From contig NZ_JBNASF010000003.1 of the NCBI RefSeq assembly GCF_049720995.1, positions 1 through 64,000 on the forward strand: 64,000 nucleotides of DNA, given 5' to 3'. The notes under the pieces were generated by a model. The model was given only the letters and a program-made list of their open reading frames with translations. It was not told the DNA's origin and ran no database searches. Of the stretch, positions 1 to 7,111 are shown piece after piece. The position numbers were made by a program, and so were the translations under genes. This DNA comes from Methanothermobacter sp049720995 (lineage in GTDB: Archaea > Methanobacteriota > Methanobacteria > Methanobacteriales > Methanothermobacteraceae). The stretch's first letter is position 1; every line of letters starts with the position of its first letter.

Positions 1-78
1 AACCCTCGTAATGGAAGTCCTCCACTTCGGGGAACCCATCCTGAATACGTTTTCAAGTGAATCCTTTCCTATAGCCAT
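1..78 (-). CDS. 5' end of an unknown protein, cut by the window edge
   Basis: The first 26 codons of a minus-strand gene are present, beginning MAIGKDSLENVFRMG and running off the window. The ATG at 78 is preceded by GGTGGA with 3 nt spacing, the usual SD geometry in this window. It starts 17 nt after the stop of the fumarase-like gene, so it is probably the fourth gene of the same operon. There is too little protein to assign a family. Confidence 0.6.
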   Translation of the reverse strand, partial: MAIGKDSLENVFRMGSPKWRTSITRV

Positions 79-95
79 TCATCCACCTCAGAGAT

Positions 96-938
96 CTACA
101 GTTTTATGGTTGCCCTTCTCGGCTCCACACAGCATGCCAGCCTCATTGAGACTATTCTGACACCGCTGGCCCTTTGAGGCCCCACATTCACCAGGGAACC
201 AAGGGCTGTTGTGGATCCCCCAAGACCCAGGGGTCCTGTTCCGGTACTGTTAAGGGATTCTGTAATGTAATCCTCAATTTCAGACTGCTCATCAAGGCTT
301 CCAGTGGCCATTGCCCTGAGCATAAGGCCTGTGGCCTCAAAATGAGTTCTCCCAATACCTATAACAGGTATGCACGGGGTGCATCCAAGTAAAGGGACCT
401 CTGTTTTCATCCATGTCAGAACTTCCTCAAATACTTTTCTATAACTGTGTCTGTGAAAAACCCTCCTGGTCCTCGCCCTTATCTCAGGGCCGCCTCCAAG
501 GAGGAGAACATGGATTCTGACCTCATCTCCCGGGACTGAGTCAACAAGGAATGGTGCAGGGGGAAGTTTTGATGGGTCACTGTAGAGACCCCTGCTCTGC
601 TCTATCCTCTCAATCTCATCGCCACGCACCGCCATTGGCCTTCCTGGAAGTTTGAGTAGGCCCTCAGCAATCCCCCTCCTTATGAGGTTGAAAAAGCCGG
701 CGGGGATGAAGGAGTCCTCACCCACCTCCACAAGGACATGGGGTATTCCGGTGTCATCACAGAGGGGTCTGCCGCTTTCTTTGGCTATCCTGGCATTCTT
801 AATGAGAAGTTCAAGGATCCATGCGGCCTTTTCATCCTCTTCCCTCTCAAGTGCCCGTTTATATGCCCTCATAACATCCGGTGGCGTGGTTGTGCCGGCC
901 TCCACAAGGGCATCCCTCACCCTTGCTGCTATATCCAA
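96..938 (-). CDS. Divergent class I fumarate hydratase alpha-subunit paralogue
   Basis: 280 aa protein of the iron-sulfur fumarase (class I) alpha family. Family features visible are LCDDTGIP with Cys60, GCTPC (Cys186/Cys189) followed by a Gly-rich IGIG stretch, and a terminal Cys269-Cys270 pair; such cysteines hold the 4Fe-4S cluster that hydrates fumarate. The canonical GGGSEN/GAGSEN segment expected near residue 150 is replaced by GGGPEIRARTRR, so substrate or activity may differ. Start is TTG at 938, one base after the upstream stop, with AGGTAGA as a modest SD. No beta subunit is seen beside it. It follows a TIM-barrel-like gene and a PrpD-family gene, suggesting a small organic-acid cassette. 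Confidence 0.75.
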   Translation of the reverse strand: MDIAARVRDALVEAGTTTPPDVMRAYKRALEREEDEKAAWILELLIKNARIAKESGRPLCDDTGIPHVLVEVGEDSFIPAGFFNLIRRGIAEGLLKLPGRPMAVRGDEIERIEQSRGLYSDPSKLPPAPFLVDSVPGDEVRIHVLLLGGGPEIRARTRRVFHRHSYRKVFEEVLTWMKTEVPLLGCTPCIPVIGIGRTHFEATGLMLRAMATGSLDEQSEIEDYITESLNSTGTGPLGLGGSTTALGSLVNVGPQRASGVRIVSMRLACCVEPRRATIKL

Positions 939-939
939 T

Positions 940-1839
940 CTACCTTCCCCCCACAGGTACCGCCAGGTCCTCTCCTGATGAAAACACCGCTTCAGGGTAG
1001 TAACGCTCTATCATGTCCCTAACAAGTACAACCTGCCTTATCCTCTCACGGGCCTGTGACTCTGTGGTGTCCCATCCATGGTGTCCAGCCACAGATCCCC
1101 CTGTTTTGAGGTAAACCGGGGATGCATACCTTATGATATCAGGGACCTCATAGTGCCTTATGAATCCACCGGATGATTTGGGGTTCTCTGTGTGGACATC
1201 GATTGAAATGTCAGTGGCCTCCCTTATCGCTGCAAGCATGGGTATCTGGAGGTCCCTCACAGGGTTGAGGGAATCGGCGCCTATATCCTGAAGTAGCCGT
1301 GCTGATGCAGGGTTACCGTGCCCGCAGTGGGCTGAAACCTTGAAGTGGAGGTCCGCTGGAAGTTCACCGTCACCACGCATCCTCCCCAGAACCCATAGGA
1401 GTCCCTCATCATAGACCACTATGCCCCTCACGCCCAGTTCAGCCGCTCTCCTCACATCCTCAACCGCATAAACCAGGTTGTCGTATCCCCTCAGCCTGTA
1501 ACCTATCCTTGAGCCCTCCGGGGTCCTTGCAGATGCACTTGTATCGTAGGTTGCCCGAGGACCCACACTCAGGAAGAGTTCTATATCGGCTTCACGGGCC
1601 ATTTCAGCCATCTCCTCAATCTCACCGTCGGTTAGGAGCATTATACCCTTTGTCTGGGTTACCCTGTGGACCCTGACGTCGTGTTCTTCCATTGCATCAA
1701 GGAGGGCCCTCATGGCCCCAGGTCTCTGTATCCCGGGGACCTCAAAGCGGTACTGTCCACCGTCACTGAATCTCTTCTCTGATTCACCTTTGGGAACTCC
1801 TATTCCTATTCTATCAAGGTATCTGCGGGTTTTTTCCAA
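940..1839 (-). CDS. Uncharacterised TIM-barrel-like protein
   Basis: 299 aa, not assigned to a family. Repeated beta-alpha units (for example GVRGIVVYDEG, ISIDVHTENP, PVYLKTGGS) suggest a TIM barrel; the general look recalls peptidase U32-type or sugar-phosphate-type barrels, but I cannot decide. Conserved-looking polar sites are SAHCGHG near residue 170 and the VAGHHGWDTTE stretch near 250. TTG start at 1839 with GGTGAA 3 nt upstream, inside a good GGAGGTGA SD. Stop lies one base before the fumarase-like start, so the two are co-transcribed and probably translationally coupled. Cytoplasmic; no signal peptide or membrane segment. Confidence 0.65.
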   Translation of the reverse strand: MEKTRRYLDRIGIGVPKGESEKRFSDGGQYRFEVPGIQRPGAMRALLDAMEEHDVRVHRVTQTKGIMLLTDGEIEEMAEMAREADIELFLSVGPRATYDTSASARTPEGSRIGYRLRGYDNLVYAVEDVRRAAELGVRGIVVYDEGLLWVLGRMRGDGELPADLHFKVSAHCGHGNPASARLLQDIGADSLNPVRDLQIPMLAAIREATDISIDVHTENPKSSGGFIRHYEVPDIIRYASPVYLKTGGSVAGHHGWDTTESQARERIRQVVLVRDMIERYYPEAVFSSGEDLAVPVGGR

Positions 1840-1939
1840 CTTTTCACCTCCAGTTTTAATTATACCCTTTAATCAGTAGCCCATGAATGTTCTGAGCATG
1901 TGTAAACCTAAGGAGCCACCATCAGCTCGCTCCAATGCA

Positions 1940-3235
1940 TCAATCAAGGACCTCAGAGATTACCTCTGAGGTTGTCTCTGACCATGCACCCCTGAGGACC
2001 CCCAGTTTATCTCTCCTGTAACCCGGGTTCAGGAGGGCGAACTTCTCAAGGATGTCCTCCCAGGTGTAGGGGTCCTCTGGTTCCCCTGATGGGAGCTCTC
2101 TGAAGGCCGTGTGAACACTACCATCCCTGAGTCTCACCGTAACACGTGCAGGTCTCCTGTTCTTCATTCCCTGCATCTCTGGATCCACCATTATTCTGAT
2201 CTTTGATGCCGTCTCCCTGACATCAGATGTTATCTCAAGATCCTCAATGTTCAGATCCCCTTTCTCCATGAGTATGGCCAGTGAAACAGGCAAACTCTGC
2301 CTCACCGCCTCAATGGTTTTTGGGGAATAGTTGTCGTGTTCTGCTGCAACCTCATAGGTCTCCACAAGGACATCATGGATCTCTGATGCGGAGAATCTGG
2401 TCATTTCAAGTATCTCAAGGGCGCAGTCAAGGGCGGAGTGGAGGTGCCTGCAGACAGGGTACCTCTTGAGGTAAACGTCTCCTATGTGGAACACGCCAGT
2501 TTCAGGTGTTCCTGATGGAGACTGGCACATTGCATTGATGAATCCCTCCTTTCCCTCAATTATGGACTCTGCCCCGGTGAAACCCTCCGATGCAAGCTTT
2601 GCAGATATAAGACCTGAATGGGCCGCCCTCCCGGCGTGAAGGTGCTTGCCCATTGACCCTGAATGGTCTGACTCAAGGAGTCCTGCTGCCTGGGTCCCTG
2701 CAAGTCCCAGTGCATTGACTGTCTCCTCGAAGTCAAGGCCCATTACGCTGGCTGCGGCTGCGGCGGCCCCAAACGTGCCACAGGTACCTGTGGTGTGGAA
2801 GCCCCTCTCCCTGTGACCGGGGTTTGCGAGGAGACCCATGAAGATGGCCACCTCATAACCTGCCACAACCCCTGCTATGAACTCCTTGAACTCTGCATCC
2901 ATGGCCTCTGCAGCTGCCAGGGCCGCGGGGATCACGCATGCCCCCGGGTGCAGCTGGGCCCCCCTGTGGCCGTCATCAAGGTCAAGATTATGGGCGAATA
3001 TACCATTCAGAAGGGCTGCTCTTTCATCGGAACCTCTTCCATGGCCTATAACCATCACATTGCCCTGCCCGGTGCCAAGTGCCCTTAGAGCTGAGATTCC
3101 GCTCCTTTCCTCTGAACCCCTGAGTGCGACTCCCATGAAGTCCAGGATGCATATCCTGGCCTTTTCAATGATTTGGGGAGGTAGATCAGTGTATGAGAGT
3201 GATGATGCAAATTGCGCGAGCTTTGCGGTTATCAT
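1940..3235 (-). CDS. MmgE/PrpD family protein (2-methylcitrate/aconitate-type dehydratase family)
   Basis: 431 aa, close to the usual family length of 440-480. N-terminal all-helical half with DFMGVALRGS and the GNVMVIGHG region, the HNLDLDDGH motif near residue 80, FGAAAAAASVMGL and MGKHLHAGRAAHSG near residue 200, then the C-terminal lid domain. The family contains 2-methylcitrate dehydratase and cis-aconitate decarboxylase, so a dehydratase or decarboxylase acting on a tri- or dicarboxylic acid is likely; the substrate cannot be told. ATG start at 3235. It heads the minus-strand cassette with the barrel and fumarase-like genes, and its promoter carries a dyad at 3252-3282. Confidence 0.85.
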   Translation of the reverse strand: MITAKLAQFASSLSYTDLPPQIIEKARICILDFMGVALRGSEERSGISALRALGTGQGNVMVIGHGRGSDERAALLNGIFAHNLDLDDGHRGAQLHPGACVIPAALAAAEAMDAEFKEFIAGVVAGYEVAIFMGLLANPGHRERGFHTTGTCGTFGAAAAAASVMGLDFEETVNALGLAGTQAAGLLESDHSGSMGKHLHAGRAAHSGLISAKLASEGFTGAESIIEGKEGFINAMCQSPSGTPETGVFHIGDVYLKRYPVCRHLHSALDCALEILEMTRFSASEIHDVLVETYEVAAEHDNYSPKTIEAVRQSLPVSLAILMEKGDLNIEDLEITSDVRETASKIRIMVDPEMQGMKNRRPARVTVRLRDGSVHTAFRELPSGEPEDPYTWEDILEKFALLNPGYRRDKLGVLRGAWSETTSEVISEVLD

Positions 3236-3251
3236 TGATGCTACTATGTTG

Positions 3252-3282
3252 CCTTTAAATATAACAGTGATTGTTATAAAGG
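3252..3282 (-). promoter_or_regulatory. Promoter with perfect dyad upstream of the MmgE/PrpD gene
   Basis: On the minus strand a TATA-like CCTTTATAACA sits about 45 bp before the start at 3235. It overlaps a perfect inverted repeat, ATAACA (3261-3266), 5-nt spacer, TGTTAT (3272-3277), with outer CCTTT/AAAGG arms roughly extending it. A dyad covering the TATA box is typical of an archaeal repressor site; the regulator is unknown. Confidence 0.5.
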
Positions 3283-3343
3283 TTCCTATTTTTTATTAAC
3301 TCCTGCTGAGGATATTCACCTGCAGGGGTTCCGTTTATTTAAG

Positions 3344-4621
3344 TCAATCAGGGTATCTGCCCCCCCTGATTCCCATTCTGACAAGCTGCTTTGAGAGATG
3401 TCTCCTGGCGCAGGTGGGAACCTCATAGTACCCCTCCCTGACCGGCCTCTCAAGTACCCTCTTAACCTTCCTGGAATTTCTTAGCCTCCGTCCGCAGGAG
3501 GGACACTTGAATCCCTTATTCCTGCCTGCAGATTTCATGCGCCTGCCACAGGTGCAGAGGGGGTTCTCCTCAACGTAGAGTTCAGATGCCCTCTCAAGGC
3601 GTATCTTTTCAATGTTGAGTGTCCCCTGGGCCCCGATACCCCCATAAACCGTGACCATGTCCCCAGGTATGAGTTCAAGGATAACCTTCCTGAAGTCCTT
3701 TGTTGGCTCATATGCGCCACATTCGATTTCTCCTGAAGCATCGCCAAGTGTGAAGAAGACGTGGCCACCCTCGATTACCTTTGGTCTGTCGAGCACCTCA
3801 CCTCTGACACGGTAACAGCCAAAGGTTTCCATGGCAGCTATGCTGGGGGCGTCCTGTATATGCTGATCTGTGTGCTGGTTTGTCTCGAAGATGCAGAACC
3901 TCTCTATCTCCTCAGAGACATCAACCATCTCCATCGCCCTCAGAAGCACCTCAGGGGATTCTCCCCTGATACCATACAGTATGGGGCATGGCGTATGCGG
4001 TTCTATTGCAATGTAGTCCCCGTCAATGTTATCGAAGGTCTCCCTACCGGTCTCAGAGTCCATGAGTCTGACTGATTCAGGATCTATCTGGCGGGGTTTG
4101 CCATAGTTTTCAGGGATCCTGTAGGTGAGAAGTTCGTATGTACGGTCCTCCAGGGGGCATCCAATGGCTGCGAGAGCCCCTATGATCCCACGCCCCTTCT
4201 TGAAGCCATGAACCTCTGCCCCAACAGCCTCTGCAACCCTGAGCGCGTCTTCGATTTTAATTATTCTTCTTATGGCTGATATGGCAAATTTTCTCATGGC
4301 ATCAGTGATTTCTCCCGTATAGAAGACCACTCCAGGGTTTGTTCTGTCATTATCAAGTTCTGCAAGTTCCTCAACCCTTTGAAGGACTTTATTCTTGATC
4401 TCTCTGATTTCATCCTCTGATTCAGCCTTTATGGTGAATGCCACTGCCCCGTTACCCCTCGTTTTATGGGGTGCGAAGGGGTTTAGTCTTATGAGGCGCG
4501 GGTAACCGTCAGGAGAGAAACCACAACTTTTAAGTTCATGGATTATAAAGCATGATATATAGGTTGTGCACATCCCATCCGGGGAGTCGGTATCATCTAT
4601 ACCCACATGAATTCTATACAT
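3344..4621 (-). CDS. tiaS: tRNA(Ile2) 2-agmatinylcytidine synthetase
   Basis: 425 aa, full length for TiaS, which ligates agmatine to C34 of tRNA-Ile2 so that it reads AUA rather than AUG. The N-terminus GIDDTDSPDGMCTT is the family's kinase-like motif; PHKTRGNGAVAF follows. An OB-fold lies around residues 280-350 and a zinc ribbon (CTCGRR and CPSCGRR pairs, residues 356-380) precedes a basic C-terminus. ATG at 4621 has GGTGAT 3 nt upstream. Divergent from an HTH regulator whose start is only 20 bp away. Confidence 0.95.
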   Translation of the reverse strand: MYRIHVGIDDTDSPDGMCTTYISCFIIHELKSCGFSPDGYPRLIRLNPFAPHKTRGNGAVAFTIKAESEDEIREIKNKVLQRVEELAELDNDRTNPGVVFYTGEITDAMRKFAISAIRRIIKIEDALRVAEAVGAEVHGFKKGRGIIGALAAIGCPLEDRTYELLTYRIPENYGKPRQIDPESVRLMDSETGRETFDNIDGDYIAIEPHTPCPILYGIRGESPEVLLRAMEMVDVSEEIERFCIFETNQHTDQHIQDAPSIAAMETFGCYRVRGEVLDRPKVIEGGHVFFTLGDASGEIECGAYEPTKDFRKVILELIPGDMVTVYGGIGAQGTLNIEKIRLERASELYVEENPLCTCGRRMKSAGRNKGFKCPSCGRRLRNSRKVKRVLERPVREGYYEVPTCARRHLSKQLVRMGIRGGRYPD

Positions 4622-4624
4622 TAA

Positions 4625-4637
4625 ATCACCTGGTGAT
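4625..4637. promoter_or_regulatory. Two SD sequences back to back in one palindrome
   Basis: ATCACC (4625-4630), one T, GGTGAT (4632-4637). Read rightward, GGTGAT plus 4 nt leads to TTG at 4642; read leftward, GGTGAT plus 3 nt leads to ATG at 4621. Each arm is thus the ribosome binding site of one divergent gene. This fixes the starts of both tiaS and the HTH gene. Confidence 0.75.
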
Positions 4638-4641
4638 CCAG

Positions 4642-5577
4642 TTGGATAAATCTGTTAAAAGAGAACATGTATTAAGGGAGATACATGAACTTCTTGTCAA
4701 CAACGGATTTGAAACATCCCATATATATGAGCGGAGCTGTTTTGACCTGATGGCGAGGAGAAAGCTCCTGCTACTCCTACTTAAGGTCCTTGTGAACATT
4801 GATGGTATAAATAGTTTGCAGGCCCATGAGATAAAAACCCTTGCACACACGTTCCTTGCATCACCACTCCTCATCGGTATAAGGTCAAAGACAGAGTACC
4901 TTGAGGAGGATGTTGTCTATGAGAGGCACGGCATCCCTGTTGTTGCCCCTGAGACATTCAGGAACATTGTGGTTGATGGTGAGTGCCCTGAGGTGATAGC
5001 TGACCGCGGGGGCTACTATGTGCACATAGATGGGAGAACCCTGAAGGAGGTCCGTGAGGAATACAGGCTATCACTTAAGGACCTGGCAGACCTCGCCCAT
5101 GTATCACGCAAGACGATCTACAAGTATGAGAATGGACTTGCAAGGGCCTCAGCCGAAACAGCCATGGTACTTGAGGAACTGCTCAATGTGAGAATAACAC
5201 TCTCAATTGACATCTTCAGTGTGCCTGAGAGGGGGGATGTGGAGATAAAACCTTCAGGTAGGCTGGGTGATATTGGATTCGGGATGATCGAGACCCAAAG
5301 GACCCCCTTTGATGCCGTTGCAAAGGAAATGGAATTTGAGAGGACCGTCATAACGGACCTTGAAAAGGGGAGAGATTCGAGGACCCTCAGGAGGATGGCT
5401 GTACCCCTGCGGGATCTGTCACTCATAAGTGGCTCAGAATCTGTTTTTATCATTGACAGCCCCCGTATAAGGGAGAACCTTGAGGGTGTCCCTGTGATCA
5501 AGAGCTGGGAGATAAATGATATGGAAAGCAGCAGGGACTTCCTGAAGGTAATAGCAGAAAGGAGGACCTGCAGCTAG
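4642..5577 (+). CDS. HTH-type (cro/C1-like) transcriptional regulator
   Basis: 311 aa from TTG at 4642, chosen because GGTGAT lies 4 nt upstream; an ATG at 4552 would begin inside tiaS. The N-terminal 120 residues are alpha/beta and end in a region (KTEYLEEDVVYERHG) seen in archaeal putative regulators of this type. A helix-turn-helix of the cro/C1 class lies near residues 145-175 (LKDLADLAHVSRKTIYKYEN). A second, weaker helical segment near 250 resembles another HTH (DAVAKEMEFERTVITDLEKG). Sensed signal and targets are unknown; the very close divergent tiaS is one possible target. Confidence 0.85.
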   Translation: MDKSVKREHVLREIHELLVNNGFETSHIYERSCFDLMARRKLLLLLLKVLVNIDGINSLQAHEIKTLAHTFLASPLLIGIRSKTEYLEEDVVYERHGIPVVAPETFRNIVVDGECPEVIADRGGYYVHIDGRTLKEVREEYRLSLKDLADLAHVSRKTIYKYENGLARASAETAMVLEELLNVRITLSIDIFSVPERGDVEIKPSGRLGDIGFGMIETQRTPFDAVAKEMEFERTVITDLEKGRDSRTLRRMAVPLRDLSLISGSESVFIIDSPRIRENLEGVPVIKSWEINDMESSRDFLKVIAERRTCS

Positions 5578-5779
5578 CAGCTGAAGAATTTTTGCACCCC
5601 TTCCATCCCCTTTTAGTTTTATGAATCATTGATCCACCCATTCTTTTCATCAGTACAGTACCATATTTCACGGCCATTCAAGATCACCACATGGAACACC
5701 TTCAACAGTCAAAAAACCCTTTTATATTTTGAAAATATTTTATTTGCGCTAGCTGAACCCTTTAAAACCTGTAATATCC

Positions 5780-6170
5780 GCCATGCTTTTTTGATAGCGT
5801 TCTCAGCCAGTGTTGCAGCAGCCAACAATGCAGGTATAGAGAATAATCCTATGCCGTCCCATTTAAAAGGACAGGCACAGGATATGGCACCATAAAGGCC
5901 GCCATAGACGACACAGAACCAGGCGACACAGTAAGAGTGGAAACAGGACCATGCACAGAAAAACATCCAGATAAACAAGAAGCAGAAGGAAAAGCGATTT
6001 AATGAAAACGCCTGATAGGAATCCATATATTCCACGATGACAAAAATGTTGTAGGGTACCATTGTTTATCCTGGCTTACTGCCAAAATTCACAGTAGCTG
6101 TGAAAAATCTGGGCAGCTCATCGCCCCGACAGAGATATGTATCAACGGCTCATCCCCACCATGAGCCCCG
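5780..6170 (+). pseudogene. Remains of a secreted beta-helix / CARDB surface protein
   Basis: Three pieces in different frames line up in the order of a Methanobacteriales surface protein. Near 5785-5840 is a signal-peptide-like FLIAFSASVAAANNA. Frame 5847-6002 reads GYGTIKAAIDDTEPGDTVRV, close to the common beta-helix opening TIQAAIDxAxxGDTI. At 6055-6129 another frame reads YPGLLPKFTVAVKNLGSS, like a CARDB domain. Stops and frameshifts separate them and no intact ORF spans the stretch. A TATTTT-rich sequence near 5730 may be the old promoter. The weak ORFs in this stretch are not counted as genes. Confidence 0.55.
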
Positions 6171-6269
6171 CTCTTCCATCAAACACCCCCAACAGAGAGA
6201 CTTATCAGCTCAGAATTTTATTTTATGTACCTACCTCTGAAAAACCAATACGATGAAAAAATCTCCATA

Positions 6270-7010
6270 TCATATCCTAAAGAGTTCTCTGAAGGTTTCA
6301 CCTGCCTCAGATACCGATGCAACACCAACTGCAACCATGTCCACATATTCAAGACTTTCTATGAACTTAAATGCCTCAGAAGGAGGTATTATCCCGGCTG
6401 CAAGGACCTTCTCAGCAACCACGGTTTTTCCAAGTTCATCAAGAAGCTTTCCGAGTTCCATCCGTTCATCCTCAAGGAAAACCGGGAAATCTGTCATGTA
6501 GCCAAGTCTGTTGATGGGGACCATGTAGAGCTCAAAGTTATCAATACCCTCATCAATCAGCCTCCCTGTTGTCTTCCGGGGCATGGTTGTGGCAAGACCC
6601 CTGAGCATCCCTTCCACCTCATCAAGGAGCTCAGAGACCCTGGATGCCGGGAGTAAGTCCGTGTAGTGTTCATCAAGAAGCACTGCGGTGGACCCAAGTT
6701 GAGATAGAGTCTCAAGGTCCTCTTCAAAGTGTTCATGTCTCACAGTACCCATGAGGGTCAGATCACAGCCAGCATCCCTCACCATCTCAAGGGCCTCAAG
6801 GACCTGATTCTCAGGTATGACCTGGAAACCCCTCACACCCACATCATATGCTCCCATGATAACCTCTGCAATATTTTCAGGCTTCCTTTTGAGGTCCATC
6901 TCATAGAGCCTCGATCGATGCCCAAAATAGGGTGCTGCAGTGAAGGGTGCGCTTCCCAGGAACGCCTCCGGGAGTTCAATTCCATTAACACTGACCGAAC
7001 CTGTGAACAT
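6270..7010 (-). CDS. Conserved uncharacterised protein, TIM-barrel-like
   Basis: 246 aa, unassigned. Alternating beta-alpha segments (VRGFQVIPENQ, CDLTLMGTVRH, STAVLLDEHYTD, VVAEKVLAAGI, VDMVAVGVAS) suggest a barrel, with the C-terminal IIPPSEAFKFIESLEYVDMV resembling the last strands of phosphate-binding barrels. ATG at 7010 preceded by GAGGAC. Divergent from serA with about 100 bp between them that includes an AT-rich stretch able to hold both promoters. No membrane segment or signal. Confidence 0.7.
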   Translation of the reverse strand: MFTGSVSVNGIELPEAFLGSAPFTAAPYFGHRSRLYEMDLKRKPENIAEVIMGAYDVGVRGFQVIPENQVLEALEMVRDAGCDLTLMGTVRHEHFEEDLETLSQLGSTAVLLDEHYTDLLPASRVSELLDEVEGMLRGLATTMPRKTTGRLIDEGIDNFELYMVPINRLGYMTDFPVFLEDERMELGKLLDELGKTVVAEKVLAAGIIPPSEAFKFIESLEYVDMVAVGVASVSEAGETFRELFRI

Positions 7011-7111
7011 GATAAAGTCCTCCTCATAACACCAATAATTATAATATACACTACCTCTATAGATTCTCTATCATTCTATAAAATCTTCATTGTGATAAGT
7101 GTGGTGAAATT

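Noticed and set aside
5629..6062. Two overlapping ORFs of about 90-117 codons on opposite strands
   Set aside because: Their sequences do not look like proteins; they arise in the pseudogene remains, where other frames carry recognisable motifs.
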